DNA of 64,000 nucleotides from Mixophyes australis (Eukaryota; Chordata; Amphibia; Anura; Limnodynastidae). A program made the position numbers and the translations under genes. The stretch is taken from contig JAVHZZ010000004.1 of NCBI GenBank assembly GCA_036250195.1, positions 161,687,904-161,751,903 on the forward strand, given 5' to 3'. How positions within the stretch are numbered: position 1 is the stretch's first letter; each line of letters begins with the position of its first letter. The notes under the pieces are model-generated. The model had not been told where the DNA came from. It made no database searches and was given only the letters and a program-made list of their open reading frames with translations. Positions 50,524 through 64,000 of this stretch are shown here, piece by piece.

Positions 50524-50865
50524 TTTATTCATGAATGACTCAAATTAGATGTCAACTAACTGAAACTTTATCTGACATGCGGTGATCTATATTGTGTTTG
50601 TAAATAGTAATTTTTACTTAGGTGAGCAGAAATCTAGTTTCACCAAAGGGAGTAGCACTGATAAGGAGTAGTTGTTAAGGTAGTTATTTAGGTCTTTGTT
50701 CCAACCTGGCCAAACAGTTACAATCCATAGGGACATTACTAGAAATTATGTATAAATATGTATGAACTGTGCCTTCTCAGTAATTAAAGATGTTTTTTAC
50801 ATATTTTCAGCCGATGAAAGGAAACACAATTACGTCAAATTTAAAATACATAAATGATTGTGTGT
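50524..50865. other. Intergenic, no recognised feature
   Basis: Nothing seen beyond AT-rich sequence leading into the microsatellite. Confidence 0.4.
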
Positions 50866-50866
50866 G

Positions 50867-50915
<49 letters not shown>

Positions 50916-50918
50916 GTT

Positions 50919-50992
<74 letters not shown>

Positions 50993-50999
50993 GTATATA
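50866..50999. repeat. Compound (TA)n/(GT)n microsatellite
   Basis: Runs of TA interrupted by TGTATATGTTTGTGTGTGTG near 50908-50932, followed by another long TA run. Open frames over it are artefacts. Confidence 0.95.
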
Positions 51000-51150
51000 T
51001 ACTTTCATTGTTTATTTATACAGCGCCATACTGCTTTCCAATTGGGAACAAACACAGTAATAAGACAATACTGAGTAATACAGACAGTGAGGTAGGAAGG
51101 CCCTGTATTCTCTCTCACACACACACACACACTCACACACATTTTGGTGG
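51000..51150. repeat. Interspersed repeat (same family as 61680)
   Basis: TTTATTTATACAGCGCCATA, CCAATTGGGAACAAACACAG and AATACTGAGTAATACAGACA match, in order, the sequence starting at about 61685. A (CA)n run ends the recognisable part. Confidence 0.75.
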
Positions 51151-54100
51151 TACTTCAGAGAGCTGACTGCAATTATACATACTACTTATTACCAGACTCG
51201 ATAAAACATAAATAAACTTTGCACACTTATGGAATACGTTTAACAATATTAAACCATTGACTGTTTTATATTATGAATCACAGACATAAACACTTTTTTG
51301 GTCTTAATTCTCTTATCTAAACAAGCGACAGCAGAACCAGACTGTGAGTCTTTGACAAGGACTTGTGGCCATGAGATGTATGTACATAGTATAATGCGGG
51401 ACTGACATGTTACTGACACCGTCCGTTCCCCTGTAGCATTACATTTCTGCCTTCCACACCACACAGGGCACACCACCACACATCACATTCATGCCTGTAT
51501 GTTTGCTCAAGGAATACAATTCAGCTCTTTGCATTTATGAGGGAGTTGCCACTCTTGTTGTAGTATTGATATGGGTGGAATAGATCTCTCCATGATTGAC
51601 TGTTGTATGTGTTTTTTTTGTGTTTTGGTTACCATGTAACTTCCCACTTGGGTGTTAGCAAATTTGTCTATTAATGGGATTTAATGCATGTAGGTCCACA
51701 GGCCATGAAACATTAGCAAGTCACTGAAGCTCCTGTCAATGTTCACCACACTTTCATTGAGGTTTACTCTTGCATTTGTGCTAGCCATGTTTATGGGCAA
51801 CCAGGGCAGTACAACAGGAATGCAGAATAGGTGCAGACCTCTTTGACTTTTTTTATACTTTAAAGCATCCCTTTTTCAGGCATTGTGTGGATTGATTTTT
51901 ATCCCACACTATAAGCTAATTGGGTTTCATGGAATAGAATATGTTCCAGTTTTCATTAGTTGCTGCATACTCTCCGTGAGCAGACACTCTCATATATAGT
52001 TTGCCACAGCCCTTCTCTTTTGGAATGGTCTCTTATCTTAACACTTATTTATATATAGTTTGACAGTTTTAACATTTGATAGTCTTGCCCTCCTTTTTGG
52101 GTTCCAATTTCTTTAACTCCTCCATGTACTCCTCACTTGTCTGGATAAGACTTGCACAGACAGGGCCCAGAAAATTCTTCTTTTAATTACACTTCACCCT
52201 AATACAACACATTCCCAGGAACTTCAAATTGTCTGATTGGCACTAACCTGCTTTTATAAAGCATTGTAGTGTATAGGATTCTCTTGCAGACCTCATGTGA
52301 CCATAGATAGGCTCCCTGTGTACAAGAAAACTGAATAAACTGAAATAATTGGAAACATTCACATCTTTCATGTTAACAACATTTACTTGGAATTTCTGCA
52401 GTCGTGTAGAAAAGTATGACCTTGTGCAGCTGGGCAATATAGAAAAAATATCCAGGGATATATTTTAAAAAAAAAAATCTACATAGCACTAAATTGTGTC
52501 CAGTCCATCTCCTGTACCAAAATTTTGTTCTGCACAAAAAGCCTTTTGGTAATGTGTCAGAGCATGTTCCTGTGTGTCATACTTTAGCCATAAGAAATGT
52601 TGAGAAGGTTCCCTTATATCTCTTGGCATGTGGAATTTAAGTGTGCACTGATTGGAGCCATGGACATCTGCAATGTATCATCAAATGCTTGGAATAGGTA
52701 AAATATTACACAAGGCATTAGCACAGGTAACAAGCAGAACATTCATAACGGATGTGATACTTTTTATTAGCAAGGGCACCTGATGTCATTACTTTGCATT
52801 ACATAGTATTATGTCAAGAGCATTATAAGCAAACTTTGTCACTTTAGTTTATTACCCTATTGTCCATGTATGTTCCTCCTGATCCTCTTGCTTTTTGGTG
52901 TATTATGTGTATCTGCAGAACTTCTCTCCATGCCATATATAAATGAGATTTTGCATCATTCACATTGTTTATGTACCAGCTATACCTCAGCCAAGTGTGG
53001 TATTGTACATGGAGCATCATTATAGTAAATGAATACTGGTTAATATACTGACAGACTTGTACTAGTGTGTTACAAGTGCAATGAAAACGAGTGTTTTAAT
53101 AAACTGATTCCCGCGTCTATCTCTGTTTTGGTCATTGCAGTTGATGTGAATACCTCTTCTATTTTCTTGCAAAGTGAGGGTACCGTAGTATTGGTAACGA
53201 GCGTGAAAAATGAGAACGCTTTCTAAACACAGAGATGAACATGTAAATCATTGTCTATTTTGTAGCATCAATCTCTGAGCCTTTGTATGTTGTTGACAAT
53301 ATGAGTGATTAAGTTCCCATTCATTGCTCATGTTAAATGAATCTTGTTATACCAATAAACACACCTGCCTATTAATCTTTTATTTATGTTATAAAACCTG
53401 AATCAGTTGTGGATATTCAATATAAACAATGATTTGTTTTTATTGGCAACTCCATTATATGTCCTTTAATGTGTCAGACAATTAATGCTTTCTGTGTTAA
53501 GTCTTTAAACCCATCAGGTTACAGGGTGTATCATCTATTACTGATTGTAATGTGAAACTGGTTGCAGGCTTTCTTCATGATATTAAGTACTACGTTAAAG
53601 TAAAGGAAACCTACCAATAAAATAATTGAAAATATGTTAAAATATAATACAAAGATAAACTTTGAAATTGAAATGTAAATATGCATAGCTTTTATTTCAT
53701 GTTTTGTTATGATGCTCTTATCTTTTCACTGTTTATACATTTTTACAGCCTACACATGTCTCTTTTTATAGTGCATGTAGAGGTTTGGTCTGTGACTATA
53801 AGCTCCACTCAGCCTGAATTATACGCAGGAGGGGATTGTATGAATATAATATATTTTGGTCTTCATCTCCTAAGCCTTCTCCATACTCCTGCAGAACTTA
53901 TATGTCAGGCTGGAGGCCCTTTGTCTCTAACGTGATGTATGTTTAATGTGGCGGGTAATGGCAGCTGTTGCGTGGATAATTGCAGTTCTCATCTGCTTAT
54001 ACACAGTGCAAATGCAGACAGCAACAAAGTAGATTACCAGGTGTTTTTTGTCATGTGAGACTGACTATGGAGAACCCACGTCCTCTTGTGCCTGCCTATG

Positions 54101-54554
54101 TCTGAACCCTTCTTAAAACATACCGAAGTATGATTGTATTAACTGCACCTTTTGATCATTTTATTACTAAAGATTGTCTCATGAATGGGTCACGTACTTT
54201 CTGTCTCTGGACTGCATGTTTGTTTGGCATGCACAAGTAATGAAGCTTATTGGCTGCACTTGGATATGCAAAAGGCTTCCCATTGAATTCTGACCACTTT
54301 CTAGTACCCTCAAACCAAAATATTCTACCTGTTTACACATGAAAGTTCTGCATCCCCTTTACAAAGTGAATGTCTCCCAAGATTTTCAGCTTCCTTTTTA
54401 GCTCATTGATCTGCCTATGATTTGGCATGTTCCTTTAGCCCATTGCAAAATACATCATATTTGTGTGCCAGGCACAACATTGACTCCCCCGCTTTGCGAT
54501 CAACGAAATATTTCTGAATACTGTTCTACTTTTTCAGTCCTGGCCCGCCTATGG
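51151..54554. other. Upstream of or intron in PROSER2, unassigned
   Basis: No exon or transposon ends recognised in about 3.4 kb. Short open frames lack support. A non-coding first exon of PROSER2 must lie somewhere to the left of 54746. Confidence 0.4.
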
Positions 54555-54638
54555 CTCTCCTGGTGTTGTTAAACTACAAGTCTCAGCTATCGGCTGGCAG
54601 AGCATGCTGGGGCTTGTAGTGTCACAACACCTGGAGAG
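54555..54638. mobile_element. Small palindromic MITE
   Basis: CTCTCCTGGTGTTGTTAAAC is mirrored by an inverted copy ending CACAACACCTGGAGAG; the centre CGGCTGGCAGAGCATGCTGG completes an element of about 84 bp. It lies about 110 bp upstream of the PROSER2 coding exon. Confidence 0.7.
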
Positions 54639-54811
54639 ACACAGGTTAGCTAGGTCTGTACTTTTTCTTGCAAATGGTAACAATTGTACAATAGCAGTTC
54701 CGTACGCATGGTCATAATGTTTATATCTTTTCTCTTTTTTTACAGCAGTAGGGCATGGTCCATGGTGAAGAAACACAATTTGTTTAAAAACAGAAGTGTC
54801 TTTTTGAGAGA

Positions 54812-54943
54812 ATGCCCAGCAACCTAATGAAGCTCAGCTCTTCAAGTATGGAATCTGATTTCCATAACCGCAGTGACTTTGAGAGAAGCAGCAGCTTTGA
54901 TAGTCAAGGTAGTCAGCGTTCCAGGTCTAGAAGTTCTAACTTG
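54812..54943 (+). CDS. PROSER2: PROSER2 first coding exon
   Basis: The exon begins at 54746 after a strong polypyrimidine acceptor (TTCTCTTTTTTTACAG), so a non-coding exon lies upstream. ATG 54812 opens MPSNLMKLSSSSMESDFHNR and the exon ends with a serine/arginine run SRSRSSNL before GTAAGTG (44 codons, phase 0). The SSSSMESDF and SSSFDSQGSQRSRS blocks match the N-terminus of proline- and serine-rich protein 2, a poorly characterised vertebrate protein. Order ECHDC3 then PROSER2 on the same strand agrees with human 10p14, which supports the call. The first ATG in the exon that opens the frame was taken as the start. Confidence 0.9.
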
Positions 54944-57920
<2,977 letters not shown>

Positions 57921-57921
<1 letters not shown>

Positions 57922-59159
57922 CCCTAATGAAAACATTACATACAATTGCGTATGAGTGAGCACAATTATATAGTGATGCCTGTAAATATAAAATGTAATG
58001 CAAAATATAAATTCACTTGAAAGTGGGACCCTATTTATTAATTGAATTTTGTTTTTATATATTTTTAGTTAATAAAATTGACATGCTGTCAAATGGTTCA
58101 AAACAAACAGATTGTATGGCAAGTAAGCATATACATAATACATAACATGGGCACCTTATATCTCTCTCATGACTTGTGTTTATTAGCATGGGTGATATCC
58201 TAATGCTTGTGTGGTGTATGTAAAATAAAGTATTAGACTTACATTGTCTAGTTTGTTTAAAAAATGGGGCACTGTTTGCATGGTTTTTCAAAACGGCATT
58301 TATGAAAACTGGTGCACAGGTAAGTATAACAAATGCCCATTAGAAACTTATCAGATGTTTGATTCACTTTTTAAACTGTGCTAGAAATTTTACAAAATCA
58401 AATTGGTTGGTATGGGTTGCAGCAGATTTATGCTTTTAGTCATGGAGATCCATGTGCTTCAGTATAATATACTTTTGAAAAATGATCTAGAGGATTATTT
58501 TTCACATTGCAGTGTCTTTGACTGTTGTAGACAATGTATAAAAGATGGGTCATTCTAAGGCACAAACTGTCTTGCTTTCCTTCTATCACTGATTGTGCAC
58601 TTGTCGCTTATATACACAGTTGAGGCAGCCATTTTGTGGGCGGCACTAAGATTCTTGAGAATGCAGACTATCAATTTCTAATGAATGATCTCAATAAAGT
58701 AAAGAAGGGTTCCTTTCCTGCATGTAGGTGATAGATGCACTTAAATGGATAGCAGAACTATGTTCAGTGCTGGATAGGTTTATTGATTTAACATATTCAT
58801 GGTCAAATGGTCTGTTTGCGTCCTATTTATGGTTCTAGGAGAGTTTATATTGTTTGGACCCCAATTACAATCTTTCACCTGTCTCTTGGATATGTCACCT
58901 AATGTTTTGTTTTTTATATAGTTCAGGCTAGAATTATTTCATGTGTGTGTGTTAGATATGAATATCTTGTCAGGTTCGTAACCATTCTCCATCGTCTATG
59001 GGTTGGCCTCACTGTTTCGCTTTCCTTTTTACTTCTCACCTTTCTCTCAGTCAAACAATAAATAATTTGTAGAAATAATATACATAAATGAAAAAATATT
59101 AAACCCCCCCCCCCCCCCAGCAAAAAAAAACAAAAAAAAAACTAGTCCGCAAACTTGTT
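57921..59159. other. PROSER2 intron, unassigned
   Basis: Poly-C run near 59104 and A-rich tract near 59122-59142; otherwise nothing recognised. Confidence 0.4.
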
Positions 59160-59655
59160 TCAGCCACCGAACTATAGCTCGGTCTCTCTCTTGCACAGGA
59201 TTCTGGGTGAATCGGCAAACAGGTAGCTCACATATACCTCAGGGAACGTTACAGGTGTCTTCAGTGGTGGTTTATTATTACTCTTCCAGAATATCTGGGA
59301 GACTCCCGTATTCCGGGTAGGGCTCCCGGGAGAGCACGCTATTCTCCTGCATCCTGCCCACTCCCTAATGAAATGGGCAAGATAGCACCACCATGACTCG
59401 ATTCGCTGTGAATTGCGTCATTTTGGCCCTGCCCCCATCACCGCAGGGCCAAAACGTCCTGCCACTTCACCTCCCCTCCAGGATCTCCCGCAGGGTAATG
59501 CCAAAAATGTGATAATTATCATATATATCCATGTATAACGTTGGACCTTGTCAAAATAAAGCATGATAACAACTTTGAATGTGAATGAGTTCTCTGTACA
59601 ACGGTGCAGAATCAGTGGCGCTATATAAATAAATGGTGGTGATGATATGGCCATG
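59160..59655. repeat. GC-rich interspersed repeat plus SINE tail
   Basis: 59270-59500 has GGGAGACTCCCGTATTCCGG and GGCTCCCGGGAGAGCACG words typical of a repeat, with GGCCCTGCCC/GCAGGGCC inverted. 59580-59650 repeats the tail of the SINE at 41195-41250 (GTGAATGAGTTCTCTGTACA, GGCGCTATATAAATAAATGG). Confidence 0.6.
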
Positions 59656-60837
59656 TGTATTCAGGTACAGGCAGAGTTACGAAATCATCCATAAAAATCC
59701 AGGCATATAGGAAATACACGTATTGCATGACTTTATTGCAATTTGTTAACATAGATGCTGTATTCCTGAATAATATGAACTATCGGCATACAACATGCAT
59801 CTCAACTAATTGTAATAAAGCCATGGAGCAAATGTATTTCCTGTTATGATGTACTTGGGTTAATGTGGTAACCCTACACACGGGGCATGGTAACATAGGA
59901 GGGGATGGGTAATATAGGTCTGCCCAGGGTCTCAGAAGGTTTTATTCTGGGTTTTGTAAATTAAATTAAAGTTAACATTGTCCTAATAAACTTGTTTTGG
60001 TTTTTTTGTCATTCTCAGAACCTGTTTTCATTACTGCAAACTATTTTGTAAGCAGCTTACTCATGATATGAATAATAACTCATTTATTATGTCATTGCTG
60101 TTTACCTGTGCATGGAATTCATGTGTAAATGACTGGTGACAGCCTGATGAAGTGTGTACGTGAAAAAAATGCTGTTCCTAGAACAACAAAGCCTTAAAAG
60201 GAATTTGAAACCCTAGCCACTAATTAACAAAATGCTATACATAAACCAGTATTGTGTTATACAACACAATACTGGTTTTCTTCCACTTGTCACGGGGTGA
60301 TGGGGCATGCTGACCACTCCCCCTACATCCTTCACCATGCCCTTGGATTGCTAATTTATTACCATGTGCTCCAGGATTAACATGTAATATACAGTTGTTT
60401 TTGGTGGTGGTGTCTTTTTTTTTTTTTACTAGAGGTTAACTTTAATTAATGTGTTGTGAAAAAAAGAGTGTGTGATGCAACTTTTGGTATACATATAGTA
60501 TAAAACATTCAAGTAATAATATTTGAAGGAAATACTTTTTAAAATGTCAATACTTGTTTTATCCAGTTTAAAGGTCCCCTGTCCACTATTAATTACCATT
60601 TTCTGAAGCTATATTCTTTATCATGCTTGCTGATTGTTCCGGGAAATCCTTACTTTTTTAATCATTTCATTTTTAAAATCTGCTTCTACCGCATTCTCTA
60701 TCAATGTACATACGAAGTAGTAGGTGGGAGATACTGCAGCATTGCTGGATAGGGAAATTTCCATCTTTTAAACACACAGTAGGCTAAACAAAAATGTAAT
60801 GTACTAAAGACATGTGAATGGTTTCGTGTGGAGTTGG
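59656..60837. other. PROSER2 intron, unassigned
   Basis: Holds the perfect 15-bp hairpin at 60244-60277; nothing else recognised. Confidence 0.4.
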
Positions 60838-60945
60838 AAGGTCCCGTTTAACTCGATTACAATGTGTTACATACAAATTCCACACACCCCAACGCTGAGG
60901 CAGAAGTGCTAACCACTGGGCCATTGTGCTGCCCAAGTGACTTTT
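60838..60945 (-). repeat. SINE head fragment (minus orientation)
   Basis: Read on the minus strand: TGGGCAGCACAATGGCCCAG, TGGTTAGCACTTCTGCCTCA, then a body remnant. This is the tRNA-like head of the SINE at 40889, truncated; the B-box region is damaged. Confidence 0.7.
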
Positions 60946-61679
60946 ACACTCTGCATTTATCTCTTCCCCCTCAGGACAGGTATGACTTTCTAGTTCATTT
61001 TTTCTGCTCACATTTACTTTTCAGTAGTGCAATGTATATCACAAAATATACTCTGCTACATCCCCAATTCCTTTTTTTACACAGGAAAGGGGGCAAAACC
61101 TCTGTACACCATGTGCATACAGGAGGAACATAGGTATGTGGGTGTAGGGTTGTATAAAAGAAAAATATTTGTTATCCATTGGGGTTGGAATGAGAAACAT
61201 TTTACCAAGTGATGTTCCTTGAGGGAATTCATATGTTATGCTATGTTGACATTTAACATGCCCTCCCATGCATAAGAAAAGCAGGGAATGTCAGTTCATA
61301 TACTTTAAAACATGTCAAACTAGCCAACTAGAATTGGTCTTCCTTGCTTTAATACAAGTGGGGGCATTTAAAGTATCAACATTGCATCTGAAATATCTGA
61401 AGGTCTTACCCATCTTGTTAAGGGAGGTCGCCAACGATTAATGGTTTGTTATGAATATACGGTCAAATCCCTATTTGCACTTATTTAAAGTTGCCTTAAC
61501 CTGCATTTATACAAAATGGTGCTTCCTGCCGACCACTAGTCGCCAATGATAAATAGACCCCTATGTTCTGAGGCTGGAGCTACATCATAGGAAGGGCAAG
61601 ATTTCAACACAACAGATTTAGTGATTGTAGGTAAACTGTAAGAGTGATGCTTGTTGGAAGACTACTTGTTACCAACCCC
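60946..61679. other. PROSER2 intron, unassigned
   Basis: No repeat ends or exons recognised. Confidence 0.4.
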
Positions 61680-62165
61680 CTTCATCACCATCATTTATTT
61701 ATTTAGCGCTAGCAAATTCCGCAGTGCTTTACAATTGGGAAGAAACAGTAATAAAACAATACTGGGTAATACATACAGACAGAGAGGTAAGAGAACCCTG
61801 CTCACAAGGTTACAATCTATGGGACAATGGGAGTTTGAAACACAAGGGCCCGTGGTACATCATATTGTACATTGGTCCAGCTACAATGCAAAGGTAAAAA
61901 GTATTGAGTGGGTTGTTTAATCAATCACACAACAATGTTGGTCACAGGGTTGTTGTCTTGTGTTAGCTGTGTAAAGCATGGTAATAGGGTAAACTAGGGA
62001 GATTAAGATGCTGGTTGACGAATATCATAAGCTTGTCTGAAGAGGTGGGTTTTCAGGGAACATTTGACGACTAGAGGAAAGCCTTATTGTGCGGGGGAGG
62101 GAATTCCACAAAGTGGGTACAGCCTGAAAAAAGTCCTGTAACCGTAAATGGGAGGATGTGGACCC
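61680..62165. repeat. Interspersed repeat (relative of 51000-51150)
   Basis: Begins CATCATTTATTTATTTAGCG, shares CAATTGGGA-GAAACA-AGTAATAA and AATACTGGGTAATACATACA with the copy at 51000, and continues with GAGGTGGGTTTTCAGGGAAC and GGAGGGAATTCCACAAAGTG further on. It looks like a longer member of the family; no protein was identified. Confidence 0.65.
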
Positions 62166-62543
62166 CCCTCTAATGAAATACAAAAGCTTATGTGGAGAGC
62201 TCCTTGGAAGATTTGCAAAAAGATTGTTCTATGATTATATTCATGCCTGTGAAACACGTGGATTACATGGTTTCTTAAAAGTGTAACAAATTGTAAGTAA
62301 ATTACTTTGAGTAATTAGCTGTGAGCATACATACATTAAATATTGGATCATTCCTTGTACCAATACCCACCTATTGTATTAATGATTGTATCTTACAGTT
62401 GTGTTTCTATTGCGTTTTTAAAAGCTTTCATTCAAGACACTGCCCATGCTCTTTTTTTTTTTAGGGTAGTGCTAGAAGTTTTGTATTTATGCATCTTTTT
62501 TTTATCACCAGTTTGTTTAGTTTTGTTTATTTTCTTTCATTAG

Positions 62544-62769
62544 GATGATGAGAACCTGAAATATCTTACAAATGAGGAAAAGAATGCCCTCATGTTTTTG
62601 GAAGAAACTTTGGATGCTTTTGAAGATGATCTAGAGGAACCGTCACTTTCTCTTAACTCAAGCATTGGCTATTATTCCCCTAGATCAACAGAAGATAGTC
62701 ACTCTGACACTGAGGACATCATTGATCTTGTGCAGACTGAGCACAATCATGTAGGGGTCACTCCGTCAG
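62544..62769 (+). CDS. PROSER2: PROSER2 second coding exon
   Basis: Begins after TTTCTTTCATTAG in phase 0 with DDENLKYLTNEEKNALMFLE, continues ETLDAFEDDLEEP and ends with DTEDIIDLVQ...VGVTPS before GTATGAC, phase 1 out. The YLTNEEKxxLxFxEETLDxxEDD segment is the best-conserved block of PROSER2 and probably forms an acidic helix. It is followed by a serine-rich stretch (SIGYYSPRSTEDSHSD). Confidence 0.93.
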
Positions 62770-63222
62770 GTATGACAACGAGTTCTAGTTCCTAAATCTA
62801 GATTCTTATAATGAGAAACATGCACATTAAAAATGTAGTTTTAGTTAAAAATGTACTTTAGGATTTTATCCCTTCCAAATAAAATTGAAAAAACGGTTTG
62901 TACTAGTGTATCAGTGTAATTGCACATTCACCTCAGTCATGTTTTTGTTCAGCACTTTGCACAGAATTGGTCAGTCACTTTTTACTTCTCCAATCGAACA
63001 TATAAATTATTGTGTGCTCGTCTTGTGACAGTGATTTACCAATGTGATGTGTTGACACTAGGATTTGAACCAGGGTCTCCAGCAAGTCTTTCATTGTCAT
63101 TGTTCTGTGCTTTAACCTATATGTCACTCCTTCATTAAAGTGTCTAATTTTTTTCAACAATGTTTTTAGATTTAATTTCATGTTGTGCTAAGAATAAACT
63201 GACAATACTCATTTTTATATAG
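62770..63222. other. PROSER2 intron between coding exons 2 and 3
   Basis: A 453-bp intron (GTATGAC...TTTATATAG). A GGATTTGAACCAGGGTCTCC word near 63060 looks tRNA-like but has no partner A box or fold. Confidence 0.6.
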
Positions 63223-64000
63223 ATTCTGGTATTGGACTGAACACCAGTGATTGGAATCGCACACAAAAGGACACTGCAACATCAGAGTCAACTGCTAGAA
63301 GTTTACCTGTGGCTATTCCAGCAGAGACGATACAGAAGAGCAATGGGAAGTTTTCTCCTGAACTACCAGCAGAACGTACAAAACTTCATGGTGCTATTCC
63401 AACCCCTGTAATTATTGCTCAAAATATTTTGGAGAAGAAATCGGACAATGGAAATGGGTCTGCATTGTCACCTAAAGATAACAAATCATCAGAACTGAAA
63501 AAGAGTGTTTCAACCTCACCTATTGGCGACGGCCATTTCGTATTTCCTGGATCACCAAATGCCAAACCCGGCCGTTTTCCAAACAACATAAATATTAAGC
63601 TTGTTGGGAAACAGTATAACAAAACTATTGCCAAGGCAGCCGTCAATGTACAGGAACGGAAGGCCCAAGTACTGGCCAATTTACATAGACCTGCATCACT
63701 TGATGAAATTGATGGAAAAAATCACCATGAACCACTGGGTAGGAGGACTTCATTTCGGGATGTGCCGTCTGAGCAGACCAGGTATGAAGCTCTGACCAAA
63801 CTCGGTTTAGTGAAAGAAATCCCAGTTCAAGCTGACATTCCCTCAGCTGGTGTATGCAAATCTCCTGTCTCAAATGGTCAGCATTCACCAAAATTCTTGC
63901 TGCCAGAAACAAATAGGAGGCTTTCAAATGAGCACGAAAGTATTAGCAACATATTGATGAGTGAATCTAGTAGCTTTGTTCACTTGGGGAAATCTGTTGT
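63223..64000 (+). CDS. PROSER2: PROSER2 third coding exon (runs off window)
   Basis: Starts after TTTTTATATAG, completing a GAT codon, and stays open to the window end (259 codons). It reads DSGIGLNTSDWNRTQ, then HGAIPTPVIIAQNILEKK, FPGSPNAKPGRFPNNINIK, VQERKAQVLANLHRPASLDE, RRTSFRDVPSEQTRYEALTK and so on. The proline/serine-rich, low-complexity composition, the (I/L)PTPVIIAQ block and the QVLANLHRPASLDE block fit the C-terminal half of PROSER2. No stop appears by 64000; human PROSER2 is of comparable total size, so only a short C-terminal part should be missing. No enzymatic or membrane motif is present; function is not established. Confidence 0.92.

Noticed and set aside
63055..63085. tRNA gene suggested by GGATTTGAACC
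   Set aside because: No A box, acceptor stem or anticodon arm could be placed around it.

Overview
This window is vertebrate nuclear DNA, most probably from a frog. It has introns with GT/AG borders, AATAAA poly(A) signals, many transposable elements and microsatellites, and no bacterial-style gene packing. The best taxonomic clue is a zinc-finger gene of the amphibian 'finger-associated box' (FAX) plus KRAB-like architecture. A DIRS retrotransposon, several Tc1 and hAT elements, palindromic MITEs and tRNA-derived SINEs fit an anuran genome.

Three protein-coding genes are present, all on the + strand. (1) The last two coding exons of ECHDC3 (1358-1558, 1849-2169) with its poly(A) signal; the 5' exons lie left of the window. 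(2) A complete FAX/KRAB-like C2H2 zinc-finger gene reconstructed from seven in-phase exons between 24074 and 36211 (610 residues, 8 fingers, two FAX modules). (3) The first three coding exons of PROSER2 (54812-54943, 62544-62769, 63223 to beyond the window end), about 378 residues. ECHDC3 and PROSER2 are also neighbours on human 10p14, so the zinc-finger gene sits inside an otherwise conserved gene pair. The three genes show no sign of acting in one pathway.

The rest is repeats and unassigned DNA. 0.5-1.3 kb: Tc1 remnant in an ECHDC3 intron. 4.4-5.0 kb: L1/Tx1-like LINE fragment. 8.1-8.5 kb: CR1/L2-like reverse transcriptase fragment. 8.54-16.10 kb: a DIRS tyrosine-recombinase retrotransposon on the minus strand with inverted terminal repeats and an internal complementary region; it is interrupted by a 1.2 kb solo LTR-like element (5-bp target duplication) and by a 0.8 kb hAT element (8-bp duplication) holding an ~80-bp-arm hairpin and a minisatellite. 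17.5 kb: minisatellite. 19.8 kb: second hAT. 21-22 kb and 27.4-28.3 kb: two more Tc1 elements, the latter inside a zinc-finger-gene intron. 38.4 kb: an orphan exon resembling the ROR nuclear-receptor family (closest to RORA), with intact splice sites, on the minus strand. 39.1-39.5 kb: an inverted-repeat element enclosing a 5S rRNA-like segment. 40.9 kb: a well-preserved tRNA-type SINE, with relatives at 29.9, 45.9, 59.6 and 60.8 kb. 49.9-50.5 kb: an insertion with an 18-bp target duplication and a hammerhead-like terminal motif. 57.5-57.9 kb: a large AT-rich palindrome in a PROSER2 intron.

No tRNA or rRNA genes, CRISPR arrays or bacterial features were found. All family assignments come from reading the translated sequence by eye; no database search was run.
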